From Motacilla alba alba (lineage: Eukaryota; Chordata; Aves; Passeriformes; Motacillidae), in assembly GCF_015832195.1 (NCBI RefSeq), contig NC_052045.1, positions 310,001 through 374,000 on the forward strand: a stretch of 64,000 nt of DNA, given 5' to 3'. The notes below the pieces were generated by a model. It was not told the DNA's origin. It searched no databases and worked only from the letters and a program-made list of their open reading frames with translations. The position numbers were made by a program, and so were the translations under genes. How positions within the stretch are numbered: position 1 is the stretch's first letter; every line of letters begins with the position of its first letter. Shown here piece after piece: positions 31,201 to 42,640 of this stretch.

Positions 31201-32419
31201 TTTAATTCAATAATTGACTTTGGTAAATGGAGCACAGAGATAATTTGATTCTGTTGTAAGCAAATAGGAACTTTTTCTCCATTGTTACTCTCATTCTGGA
31301 TCCTTTATAACATCTGGATGTTTCTGGCTATGCACTCCTTCAACTTGGCAGTTAAAAAATTCTAGAGAGGATTTGAAGTTAGAGGCCCATGAGGTGAGAA
31401 GGGGAGCCCAAAGTATTGATGACCCACTTAAGAAATGAGATGTGCTTATGAGACAGCAACATGTGTGAAGCAGCTCTAGCTGGGAACAGTTCTAGGCATG
31501 GAAAAGACAAAGTAGTCTCAGACTATGTATTAATACTTTTCAAGGCAGAAATAATAATTTATAATTCACGCAGCTGCGTAAGCTCTTAGCAGAGTCAATT
31601 ATGGAACATTTTATTTTGTGGATCACCTGAGAATAGTCTATCTTCCCAAGTTTTGCAGAGAAGAGAGATGCAAGAAGTCTGGGAAATGCTTCTAAGCAAG
31701 GAGGTTTCCAATAGCAAATAGTACACTGGTGATGTCAGCCCAAGACAGGAAATCAGCATTTTGGCTCCTGCATCCTCCGTGGCTCAGCCTCTTTCCCGCA
31801 TGTGGGAGTGTGCATGTGTGTGGAACTGTATAAATAATCACACACCAACGTGTTTCATGTGGTGAGGGACTGCCTTGCAGCGACTGGCTCCTGGCACGAG
31901 TAGGTGCTTAGCATAAACACATTTTGTGTGCTCTTAAAAAAGCTGAGGAATCTGTTTTTCACCTGTGTCCTGTGGAATGATCCTGAGATCCAAGATGCTC
32001 TATATGCTGCAGCAGGGTAGAAGAAATTACACATCTTTTCCCTTTTTTTTTTTTTTTAAGTAACATGTTTTTGTTGAATTTTCTGTTATGTGGGTAAATT
32101 AATCTCTGTGTTTTTGTCAGGTGTTTCATACAAGACTTCTGTTGCAGCAGCCCAAGCATTTAGATTTCTGTCTTTATTTTTATTGGCCTGGTTTCCACTT
32201 TAGCAAATTCACAGCTTGTGAGCTATTGCTGGAAAATTCAATGTGCAAAACATTAGGGAAGCACTAAGCACAGCCATCCTCTTAATTTGTGCTCTGTCTT
32301 CGCTCCTAATAGTGTGTAACATCTGAGTGCAGTGGTGCCCAGAGCAGCAGCTCCATCAGCCCCACGGTGCCGTGTGGGCGGGAGGGGAATTCCTCCCTTT
32401 GGGGTCTGGAGTGGGAACC
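28216..32419. other. unique gene-free sequence
   Basis: Mixed composition. AT-rich stretches near 30140-30620, 31060-31330 and 31530-31640 could be regulatory. A T15 run lies at about 32043-32058. Frames such as 29234-29656 (minus) and 30559-30945 (minus) are unrecognised. No RNA gene was found. Confidence 0.4.
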
Positions 32420-32530
32420 AAGGGAGATGGGGCCAGGGAAATCACCACAGCGGGGAAGGGAGCAACTGGCTCGGTCACACAGCAGATCACTGGCAGAACA
32501 AGGAAGAGAATTAGGTTTCCGCTAGGATAT
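32420..32530 (-). mobile_element. MIR-like CORE-SINE relic, inverted
   Basis: The + strand reads as the reverse complement of the MIR middle section. GGTCACACAGCAGATCACTG, then GGCAGAACAAGGAAGAGAATTAGG, corresponds to the familiar AAGGTCACACAGC..GTCAGTGGCAGAGC.AGGA.TAGAACCCAGG pattern. It is divergent and partial. MIRs are ancient tRNA-derived SINEs found across amniotes (established knowledge). Confidence 0.55.
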
Positions 32531-33939
32531 TTAGTCACATCTAAACTAATTTTTCACGGTGCCTCGAGGCAGACTAGGTGACTTCTCACAGTACTTTTTT
32601 TGTCCCATTTTATTATGAGCCTATGGATGAATTAACTGTTAGCTGCTAATTAGTGAAAGCAGACGAGGACAAATCCTGCTCAGGCTCACCTCAGCTTGCC
32701 TCAGGTAAGCTTAATGCTGACCATGACTCTTCCTTGTTTCCTGGCCAGTTAGCTGTTGTGCCAATCTTGATTAACTTGGTAGTTTAAAAACTGAATTCAA
32801 TTAATTTCATCATAGAGACAAGCCCTCTGGCCATGCGAGTTTGCAGGGAGAGGCACAGAAATTAGACTTGGATCAGTACCTGCATTTCTCTGGAGTCATT
32901 GAAATCCTACCAGTAGTTCATAACTGAAAAGTACAAAAATAAAGCTAATAGTTATGGCAAAAGAAATCTCACTGCTGTGTTTCATAGAATGCCACGACAG
33001 GCAAAGCATGCTTTGAAGGGAAATACTGTGTTCTTGATATGATAGAGCCTCTTCTACACATGCAGCACATTAGTAATGACTAAGATTTTCCAATGGATAT
33101 CAATTTAGGTGAAATAAGATGGACTAATACAGGCATTCACCTTCCCTTTCAGTTTAATATCAAGATAATTTTATTTGATAGTTCAATGTAGTAAACTTCC
33201 CTTTTCCTTAACACATATTTGCAAAAAGTAGGCAATATTGTAATACAGTAATTAGCCATATTTGCCTTTACTACGTGTGAATAAGATTAATATACTAGAG
33301 TGTTCAACCTAATTGATCTATTATGTGATAGGGACTCACAACCAGACTGCAAATTACAGTTTAACCCCCCAAAGGGCTAGACTTGTTTAGAAAATGTGTG
33401 AGTCTTTAAGAGATAAAATTAATAGAATTGACGTTGACCTAAATATTCAGTGTTATTAATTGTATCAGTGGATTGTGCTGCTTTTATGTGCAACTAGGAA
33501 GGCAGTCTTTGGAAGGGAGAGGGTTTATGACAGCAGTGGGAAGGGTGGCTAACAGAAAACATGACAATTATTGCAAGCCAGGTTTTCTGGTTAAAAAAGT
33601 GATTGTCACAGGCCCTTAAAATTGCTATTCCATGTGGTTGTGATTAAATAAATCATCCGTGCAGTGCGTTTGGAACATAATGGCTCTGTGGGAAAAAAAT
33701 GTAAATCAGGTTTTTGTATTAATGAAAACAGTTTAATATGGTTTTAATGACCCATTTTTCAGTCTTCACCAGAAAGTAATTACCAGTTAGATAGTTAGTG
33801 CTCTGGGCTTTGTTCTGGCTCTCAGAACTCCTTCAGCTAGTCACCCAGGGGAGTCCTGCCACGCTCCGTGGGCAGCCTGGGCCAGTGACCCAGCAGGGCC
33901 GGGCTCTGATCCGCTGCAGCCCCTGCCTTCTGCTCCGGG
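32531..33939. other. AT-rich unique sequence, candidate conserved noncoding DNA
   Basis: Several AT-rich, non-repetitive stretches (32590-32830, 33040-33330, 33590-33790) carry many homeodomain-like ATTA/TAAT cores and octamer-like or SOX-like motifs, with no coding frames. Among the gene-free intervals this is one of the strongest candidates for long-range ZIC3 enhancers, on texture alone. Confidence 0.3.
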
Positions 33940-34366
33940 CTGTGCTCCGAGCCCCCGGGGTGTGGGGAGCAGCCCCCGGGGTGTGGGGAGCAGCCCCCGG
34001 GGTGTGGGGAGCAGCTCTGGGCCGGGCTCTGAGCCCCCGGGGTGTGGGGAGCAGCTCCTGGGGTGTGGGGAGCTGCTCTGAGCCGTGCTCCGAGCTCCCG
34101 GGGTGTAGGGAGCAGCCCCTGGGGTGTGCTCTGAGCCCCTGGGGAGCAGCTCCCGGGGTGTGGGGAGCAGCTCCTGGGGTGCTCTGAGCCCCCGGGGTGT
34201 GGGGAGCAGCTCCGGGCCGGGCTCTGAGCCCCCGGGGTGTGGGGAGCAGCTCCTGGGGTGTGCTCTGAGCCCCTGGGGAGCAGCTCCTGGGGTGTGGGGA
34301 GCAGCTCCTGGGGTGCTCCGAGCCCCCGGGGTGTGGGGAGCAGGTCCGGGCCGTGCTCTGAGCCCC
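33940..34366 (+). repeat. GC-rich minisatellite with G-quadruplex potential
   Basis: Tandem modules of about 21 bp (CCCCCGGGGTGTGGGGAGCAG) alternate with CTCTGGGCCGGGCTCTGAG and CTCCTGGGGTGTGCTCTGAG modules over about 425 bp. The pattern GGGG-TGT-GGGG-N10-GGGG-TGT-GGGG occurs several times and fits the G-quadruplex rule apart from one loop longer than seven. Frames on both strands of 129-188 codons are translations of the repeat. Confidence 0.9.
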
Positions 34367-35079
34367 CCAGTCCATCACTGCTGGTTGGGCCAAGGCCAAG
34401 GACAGGCAGCGGCTGCCCCTGTGCCGGAGCGGGAGAGCTGGCGTGCCTGGTTAGAGACTAATCTCTGCAGTGGGACGGGAACTGGCCGCTGCCAGGGAAC
34501 CTTTGGACAGGGAAGCAGAGCCCAGACCTGGCCTGGGCAGCCGGGGCCCTGGGGAGGATGCTGCCCAGAGGTGTGCTGGCACTGAGGACAGGCAGCAGTT
34601 TAAATGGCCGTGACTCCATCCCCAGGAGGAATGAGAGAAGAGATAGCAGTGACTGAGGAAACAGGTCAGGAGCCAGACTTGTATATGGCTGCCAAACCCC
34701 ACTGCCTCTCTGCTCGATTATAAAAATAAAGGTCTGACTAGTGACTGAGGTCTTTGTGTGTTTGTAATGCTTGGAAAGGTCTAGCAGCCAGTATTAGGAG
34801 TGGGATTACTGGGTTAACTTCTGCTGCAATGCTGCTTGGTACTGGTGTTTGCCCTCTAAGAAGGGCACAGAAGTGGATCCAGACCAGGTGAGGCACCTCT
34901 GAATCAAGACATTAAGGCCCTGTTGGATGCTCAGAGTTTGCACCTTTTTATGTGGGAGCAGGTGTTTCATAATAAAGGACTCTGATCTTCCAAAGAAAGG
35001 CACAATATAGCCCAATTCCTCAAGACAGGAATACACAGGGTCAAAAAGATTCATCTCCACTTTAGTAGTGCATAACATT
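34367..35079. other. unique sequence leading into a CR1/L3-like scrap
   Basis: GC-rich up to about 34580, then AT-moderate. The minus-strand frame 35078-34806 has no recognised family. The sequence just left of 35080 may be an eroded upstream part of the CR1/L3-like element, but resemblance fades. Confidence 0.35.
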
Positions 35080-35165
35080 GGAACAGTCTGCTGAGGAATA
35101 TGGTGATTTAATTGTCATTGGAAGTTCTGAGGTCAAGACAGAATGTTTTCCTCTAGAAACCTGCT
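35080..35165 (+). mobile_element. degraded CR1/L3-type LINE fragment
   Basis: ATTGGAACAGTCTGCTGAGG, then AATATGGTG and CATTGGAAG..TCTGAGGTCAAGACAGAATG, parallels the CR1/L3 segment CACTGGAACAGG.TGCCCAG.GAGGTGGTG...CCTGGA...TTCAAG..CAG.TTGGA in order and spacing. The match is from memory and the copy is very old; no 3' octamer end (ATTCTATG) follows. CR1 is the dominant LINE of birds. Confidence 0.4.
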
Positions 35166-38100
35166 GCAGAAGCTCAGAATGTGCTCTTCATGTTATTGGA
35201 TTTGGGCAGGATCTGTGTGCTTGCACTGGAGTGAAACCCAGGCTGTTGTGAGGATCTCTAGTGTGGTCTGTGCATTCAGAGCTCTTCTTTCTGAGCCTTC
35301 TGGTGGAGAGAAGGCCAGGGTTGCCTCATACTCATATGGATGCAAAAATAATTAAGGTTCAGGTGAAATGTAGAAGCTGCAAAATTTCTGGTTTCTGGAA
35401 GTTTCTAGGTGAGTGGATTTGAGTGTGGTTGCTGAAGCTCAAACACATCTGGAATGTCTCTTCTTGGAAGCAAAGGCAGGAGTCTCTTGGCTCTATCCCT
35501 CCAGTGAAAGCCAACGGGTTTGTTGTGCTGTGTCTAGTACCCTCCTGGAGTGGTTCAGGCTGTTGAACAGTTGAATGTGTGGGTTGATGCAGAGCTCTGT
35601 GTGACAGCAGCACCTGCATGAGCTGTGCACCTTGTTACTGCAGCTGGCTGGCAGGGATGTCAGAACTGACAGCCTCTTAGCTTGCATGCCCGGTGTTTTC
35701 CTGGGGGAGTTGCTTGGGGGTGAGGTATGTTTGGGCTAGGTGTTCCTAGAACTTATTTCAGCTCATAAAATTCACAATATGAGCATGATACCAGTCAACA
35801 CAGAGGGATGAGCCTGTGTTCAGAGTTCCTGATGCTATTGAGAAATAAAGTAGTTTGAGGGCAGTGAGTGAGAACAGAAAGATTTTGAGGGAGGTGAGGG
35901 TCCTTCAGACTTTATCTATCCATTGTAAAGAAACATATGAAAGTAAACAGAAATCAATTTTCTGAAAACTCCTCCCAGGTCACCTGCAAGGGAAATAATG
36001 TGACACTGCTCAATGCCAGGCACTGCAGATTTTGTCAAGACATAAAGAATCCTGGTGCTTTATTTTTATTTTTGAAGTGAAAGTGGTTCACAAGGTACAC
36101 CAAGGAGATGATTCAGTGCTTACAGTTGTGACATGTCAGAGGCTTGTAAGCTCAAAGACAACTGTCTTTATTGTGTTTGCCTTTTTATCTTCCAAACTTT
36201 GAGCCCCTGTGTTCCTATCATTTTCCCTTTCCGATGTGAAATAAGGAGCATATTCTAAACAATGGTGCTCTTTTGATACGTGCCATAATAAAGAAACACT
36301 GACTCAGAGAACAGCAGATCATAGCTGTCCACAAAGAAGTACAGAGAGGTGCAAATCCTTTTGGCATGGCACCACAGCAGTTGTTCCTGCTGGCTGATGG
36401 AAAGCCAACAATTATTTTTCTTTTCTAACATAACAGGGACAAAGGAGCTTCCCTTAGCAGCCCATCTCTGCCCTAATTTATGTTGCAGCTTTTTAGGGAA
36501 AGGAGCAAAAGTCATTTTAGGAGCTATTGAAAAATACCTTCCTCTTTTGTAGCTCCTGTATGTTTTTGGCAAGCGAAGTGGAATACATTTGTGGGGCACA
36601 TCAATGGCAGCAGCCTGAAAAGGGCTCGGGAAGGGCCTAATCACCTCCTCAGTGTGGCACAGCTGCTCCAAGCTCTGCCAGAGGGGAGGTGGGGCGCAGG
36701 GAGGGCTTGGGGCTGCCCTGTGCAGCTCAGGCAGAGCCAGGGCGAGTGCTGGTCTGTGCCCAGGGCTCCCGAGGCAGCGCTGTTCTCTGCCGCAGACACC
36801 GGGCACAGCTGGGGAAACGCTCTGGGACTGCCGCCCTTGCTCCTGCAGCCTGAGTCGGGCCTCAGAAGGGGCTCTGCTGTCCTCTCTCAACCTGGGAACT
36901 GCTGCGTGTTCTGTCTTGGGAAGCGCTTTGTAATTCGGACCTTTTTTGCCCTCAACAGAATGACTTTTGCTGTCGTGTTGTGCGAGTGTTAGGGCAGCTC
37001 CCTACTGAATGTTGGACTGTGATGGGAGCCTTAAGGTGTAACACATGTGAAGCAGAAACTGTTAAAGGAAGTTCTGGGGGGGAAACTTTCACATGGTTGG
37101 TAACAGTACCTGGTGAGATCCAAGCTGACTGACCTTTACCAGGCATCAATATTGCCAGCTAAGATTCCTTGTGAAATCCCTCAAGGGACAGACAGTTCAC
37201 CAACGGTGGAAAACTTGCTTCCTTTTTCTGCTGTGTATGGCTCAGGATGAAGCAGGGACATGCCAGCAAGTGGACCTTGATGCAACACAGGAGCAATGAG
37301 GGCTGGAGCCCAGGGTGGCACAGTGTTGTTACAGGGTGAGGAATTCCCACAGGTGCCCAGCGGAACTTAACACTGGATTGATCTGGGAGCCCTGTCCTGA
37401 TCAGGACAACGTAGATAAGAGCTGGTTCTGTGTATCACAGCTTGTGCTGCCTGTGCATTTTAACTAGACAATCATATAATCTTCTTGTCCCTAAGGAATC
37501 TCTGGGCTTCAAGAAGGATTTTGTGACTCTCTCTGTGTCTGGCTTATATGAAGGATATGAATGCTCAGGTTGAGGGCTGGCTTTTCCCTGTGTCTTTACA
37601 CTTATGGAAGTGTAAGACTATGGAGTGTTTAGTGGCTCCAGCTTCTGACTGAAACCTTTCTAGACTTGCCTGCTCCATGAGTAAAAAGTAATGAGATTAG
37701 CCAGAAATGAAAAAGCCCCAGGAATTCTGGTTTTTCTACCAGACTGAGCTGCATAGAGTCCCTCATTGCTGGAAGGCTGGAGAGTGAGTATTTCCACAGC
37801 CATGGGGTGTCTGTGCATGAATAACATGGCACATCTGCAGCATGAGGGTTTAGCTCCTCCTGCTAACACTGTGCTTGCTGCTTGAACGAGCTGATCTCTG
37901 CTATAACCAATGCAGTGTCTCTTATACCAGATGTAGCACCATTTTCTCAAGCTTGGTTGTTCCTGCTGCTGGTGCTGGACCCATGGCCCCTGATGTGCTA
38001 GTCATTCACCCTGCTGGGACTACCAGATTTTGTCAAAAAGTCTGTGGATGGCTGGTGGATATTGGTATTTTTAAGCTTCTAGTTTGAAAACATCCCTGAG

Positions 38101-40460
38101 CTTTTAAATTGCTTTCTCCTTCCAATCACAGTGACACTTCATTCTCAAAAGGCTGCATTCATCCCTTTATTTGCCCTGTTAAAGGCTGCTTTGTGGCTCT
38201 CTGACATCTATCCTTCTATTAGGCTGTTGCTGTCTTGTCTCCATGTTTGCTGGCCAGATGGCTGGGGTAAGCTCTGTATGTGGAAGACACCTGGGGACAC
38301 CAAAAAGGAAGGTTCTTAATTTTTGGCTGAACAATACTTGATATATCTTGTTTCTGTCACTACAGTTTTTTAAAATCGATTTTTAATGTCTGTTTTTTTT
38401 ATAAAAACAAACACTGGGGGAGGATCAGGCTCCAAGTTAGACCTCGGTGCTGTGACTCTGTGGGACTCTTGCAGATTCCTGAGTCCAGTGCTGTGTCCTT
38501 TGCTCTGGCCCTTGCTTCCAGATCTTGTTAGTCCTGCTTGTGCCAGGGCTGTGCTCCCTTGACTGAATTGCAGGGAAAGCCAGGAGTGAGTGCTGTGGGC
38601 AGTGATACACAGAGCTTCAGGGGAAAGGCCAAGCTCAGGGGGGGTCTCTTCTTAATCAGTTTGAAGATTTGTACAGATCGGGCTTTCTGCAGCTGAAAGG
38701 TGCTTGGAGGAGGGGATCTGCTGCGAGCACAGCCCTGTGTCTTCCCAAGGAGGTTTGCTCTGCTGCTGCCTAGAGGAGCTTGGGGAGTTCCAGTGCAGCT
38801 GTGTGGGAGGAGAAGAGGGATTTGTGGTTGAGCTTCTGGGAATTAAAAAGGGTTGAAATCTTGCCAGTCAAAAATGAGAACCCTTGTGAAAAACTAGTGT
38901 GAAATCCAGGCACCACTGAAGTCAGTGGCACACAGTTTTGTACTAGACTTGAGCAGCATTTTATCCCAGCTGTGTGAGGGAAGTTGGACTTATGTCCATT
39001 GCAGTTTTTGCTACTGAAGCTCTAGAGCATATAAAGGTATTCCTTTATAGAAAAGAAGTGTCACAGCTCTCAAACTCACATGTCTATGTCCAGACAGCAG
39101 AAGGAAAACCTGTGGGTATTTGTAAGGTTAAACTCTCTACACTCCTTTTTATAGTCAGGAAAGAGTGTGCTCCAGTATGGACCATTCCTTAATTTTAAAT
39201 GTGTCTTTTCCTCAGGAGGGAAGTATCTGCTTCATGTCTCCAGGACTGTGTGACCTGCCTGATATGTTGGTGAAGGGTATTATAAATATTTCTTACCCAT
39301 ACAGAGCAATCAAATAATTAAAATGAACCAACTAAAAACGCACTTATTAATTCTATTAGACTAACAAGAACTTGCAGAAATGGGGTATGTGTGTGGTTAA
39401 TATGTGAATACACACACATTGTAATTTGTCTTTTTTTTTTGTAATCTGGTTTTTTTAATTGGGTGCCTTGGTCAGAAGATGGTGCTGTAAATATGTCCAG
39501 TTGTCTTTTACACTTCTCTAAGCATCCCTAGTGCAATGTCTGAAAGCAGATTGCCCTGAAGATCTGCTGTGCTGTGAGATCTGCCCTGTGTAGCTCTGAG
39601 AAGAGGAATGAATTACATGGTTGAGGAGCTGTCAGGCAGCTCCTGTACCTCAGACGCCGTCTCCTGGCGATTTGCTATCACCTGATCTTCCCCAGCAATG
39701 AAGATCTGTCCTATCCTTTGCCCTTAATGCCCCTACTCCCCTTCGAAGGGTGTCTTATTTGGGCAAAACCCAGACAACTGGTATCAAGTCTCAAGCACAA
39801 ACTTCTTTTACCACCTGAAACAGAGTTCAGTGAAGCTCCTTTTAATAATGTGAATCCTGCTGACCTTAGCAGTAAAATATTATGTCTTGCATGCTTGAGG
39901 TGACTTGGATGTGTACCCAGTAGGGAAAGCTGTCTGTTGGCATGTCTTCACAAAGCTTTTTGTCTCAAACCTGAGACTCAAACACAGAATCTAATAGGAG
40001 CTGGTGAGTCCAGTACTGATTCCTGGAGGATTGCTAGAGAGTTAACAAACCATTAATGGCCTTCTCTTAGTTGTCTCCAACTGGTATAGTCTTCACTTAA
40101 TAGATGTTCTCCTGTATTTGCTTAACAGTAAAAAATATTATGCAGTTTAAATGTCTGGAGAGCACAATAAGCTCCAAAAGAAACTGCAGCTAAATAGTGA
40201 TGCATTTGTGACAGTAGATAAAATAGATGTGCTAATAGAGCACTGCCAGGCCATGCCATGTTCCTGCTTTGCAATGCCAAGAAATAGATCTGGCTTTGGG
40301 GGCAGGCTGCTGGCTGTGTTTTCAGGTGCTGGTTGCAGGGCTCTCTCAGCACGCCCGTGAATTGCCCAGGTTGAGCTGGCACCGAGTCACCTGTGGCCCC
40401 TCAGAGAACCCGAATCCGTGCTGGCCCAGCTGTGCAGCCTGCAGGGTGAGCATCATCTGT
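35166..40460. other. unique gene-free sequence with old repeat scraps
   Basis: Two short segments resemble sequences that recur in bird, crocodile and turtle DNA. One is TGTAAGCTC..ACTGTCTTTATTGTGTTTG near 36147-36181. The other is GAAATCCAGG..CCACTGAAGTCAGTGGCA near 38901-38931. No family name can be given safely. The 211-codon minus frame at 36890-36255 has no recognisable homology. T runs occur at 39430-39455. Confidence 0.4.
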
Positions 40461-40665
40461 GGGGTGTGGGCACCCCAGTGCCAGACCCTGCTGTCCCCGG
40501 AGGGGTGTGGGCACCCCAGTGCCAGACCCTGCTGTCCCCGGAGGGGTGTGGGCACCCCAGTGCCAGACCCTGCTGTCCCCGGAGGGGTGTGGGCACCCCA
40601 GTGCCAGACCCTGCTGTCCCCGGAGGGGTGTGGGCACCCCAGTGCCAGACCCTGCTGTCCCCGGA
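40461..40665 (+). repeat. perfect tandem repeat, 41-bp unit, five copies
   Basis: Five copies without a visible mismatch start with GGGGTGTGGGCACCCC at 40461, 40502, 40543, 40584 and 40625. Each unit begins with a hairpin-capable inverted repeat (GGGGTG, loop TGGG, CACCCC). Because 41 is not a multiple of three, the same peptides appear in every frame. These are not genes. Perfect identity implies recent expansion or homogenisation. Confidence 0.97.
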
Positions 40666-42534
40666 GGCAGCGCTGGGGCTCGCAGGCCCCTGGCGTGCGT
40701 GGCACCACTGCTGCCTGGGCTTGTGCCTTCTGCAGAAGGGATCATTTTGCTTAACAGTTCTGCTACTGTCTTTTTGTAAATAAAACCTTAATGACTAGAG
40801 TGGAAAATACTTTAAATTCTTTTTGATAACTTCAAAAATGTTTTCGGTAGCAGCCGAGTTGTCAGAAAATATTTACATAACTGCATCTGTGAACCTACAA
40901 TATCTTAAGATCTGCAGCAGCTTTGTCACTTCCTTACAAATAGCTGTGAGCGATCTATTATGTAAAAAGGTTCAGTTTAATTTACAGGAAGCCTTACATT
41001 TTTCTCTAAGTACTGTGTTTAGTTTGTCTTGTTGGGTTTTTTAAAACCACTGTGGCTCTTTTTAATGCTTCTCTGCAGAGGTCTGAATGATCTGTAGGGA
41101 AGTGTATTACCTTTTCTTGGGCAGGCTGGCTGGGGAGCAGGGAAGCGAGCGGTGCTTGTGGAGGTGAGCTGTGGGCATCCCTTGGCACTCCTGGCCCAGC
41201 ACCGAGTGATGCTGGTGGCTGGTTATCTCCAGGGCAAAGCCTCCCGCTGGTGGCTCTGCGTGGTTCCCTCTGCAATCCCGAGGTGCGTGCTTCACCCCCT
41301 GGCAGAGCTCAGGGAAGCCTTTGGCACTGAGGATGGCTGCTCCTTCACACCTGGCGTGGGCAATTCTGGCTTCTCTCTTGGAAAGAGCACCAACCTGGCA
41401 AATTCCTGCTAACTTCCGTGCAGTTATTTTTCAGGAGGTTTAATTTATTTGATCCAAAAATATTTAGGTCTGTGTGGTGACTTTTGAAAAAAGTAATGGG
41501 CAGTATTTTTGTTTCAAGGCCTGATGTTCGTGCTGGTTTAATGCAGTTTTCCAAAACTGCTGGAACTAGTTGAAGTCTGAGTGGTTTGATTCCAAAACAA
41601 GTGGATGGTGTTAATGTAAATTAGCTTTTTATATTAGTAACTGACTTTTAATCTCTCCCCTGCATATTCAACTTGAATGATAAAGCTGTCCCTTGGTTGA
41701 ACTGGTCTGAAACAAGTAAGTTGTCTTTAACTTGTACCTTACATTGTTCTGAATATGAGTTTATATGGACCCAAACAACTCGATGTCTTTAATTGTGTTA
41801 TGTAAATCTGACCTCCCCAAGTTGCAAAGCTTCCCTCAACAACTCCAGGCTTGTTGGCATATGTCCCTAATCAGCCGAAAACAATCAGGGACACTTCCTG
41901 AGGCTGCTTTGTTCTTCTCCACTGTCATGTGTATTGTGTGTGGTCACGTTCTCTAAGTGTGCGAAGGCTTGCTCACACTGTGGGAATTTCTCCTCTATCT
42001 GCATTGCTGATGGAACCAGCTATCCAGACAGATTTCTCCCTTAAGTGTAAAGCTAGACACAATGATAATAATGGGACCAATTATTTTTTCCTCGCAGTGT
42101 CCCAGATCTGACTTTCTCTGGGGACAATACAATGTTTCTCCCTTATTTTATTTCTTTTCCCTCCTAAACACTGGATGATATATTACCAAGGAGAAGACTG
42201 AGAGAAATGAGCCATCTTTCTCTCAAACATGGTAATGAAAGAATTACATGTTGCTATCCAAATAATAACTGAAGCATTGCAGCAGTGAAGGCAGATTTTG
42301 AGCTGTTGCAGCATTCCCTGGAGAAAGGGAACATGTTGGCAGAAATTTCTTTTAATTTCCATGTATACTTTCATTCAGTGGAGGATATGGGATTGCTGAT
42401 ACTGGAGAGAAATTTGCATGGGAAGGGTGATTTTCCTAGTTCTACTATCTAGAGTTGAAATTTCTCTAGTTTGCAAGTCCTTGAAACTCTTTAACAAGAA
42501 AATGTTATATTTTTTGAGGAGGAGAAAACAAACT
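40666..42534. other. unique gene-free sequence
   Basis: GC-rich near the repeat and at 41110-41400, otherwise AT-rich. AATAAA at 40780 follows TTTTTGTAAATAA-type sequence, but no gene structure leads into it. No recognisable ORF or RNA gene. Confidence 0.4.
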
Positions 42535-42640
42535 TTGTGGGTTTGGTTGTTTGGGGTTTTGGTGTTGTTGGTTTGGGGTTTTTTGTTTTTTGGGTTTATT
42601 TTTTTCCTGTTGATTTGGCTTGGTTTTTTTATTATTTTTA
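42535..42640 (+). repeat. T/G-rich low-complexity tract
   Basis: T blocks broken by GG or GGG (TTTGGGGTTTT style), as at 2888, 16041 and 22775. The Leu/Phe/Trp-rich plus-strand frame and the Asn/Lys-rich minus frame are artefacts. Confidence 0.75.

Noticed and set aside
32979..32995. TTTCATAGAATGCC resembling the inverted CR1 3' end
   Set aside because: Single short match without CR1 flanking sequence.
36255..36890. 211-codon minus-strand frame
   Set aside because: The first half is GC-rich low-information sequence and the second half has no recognisable domain or splice context.
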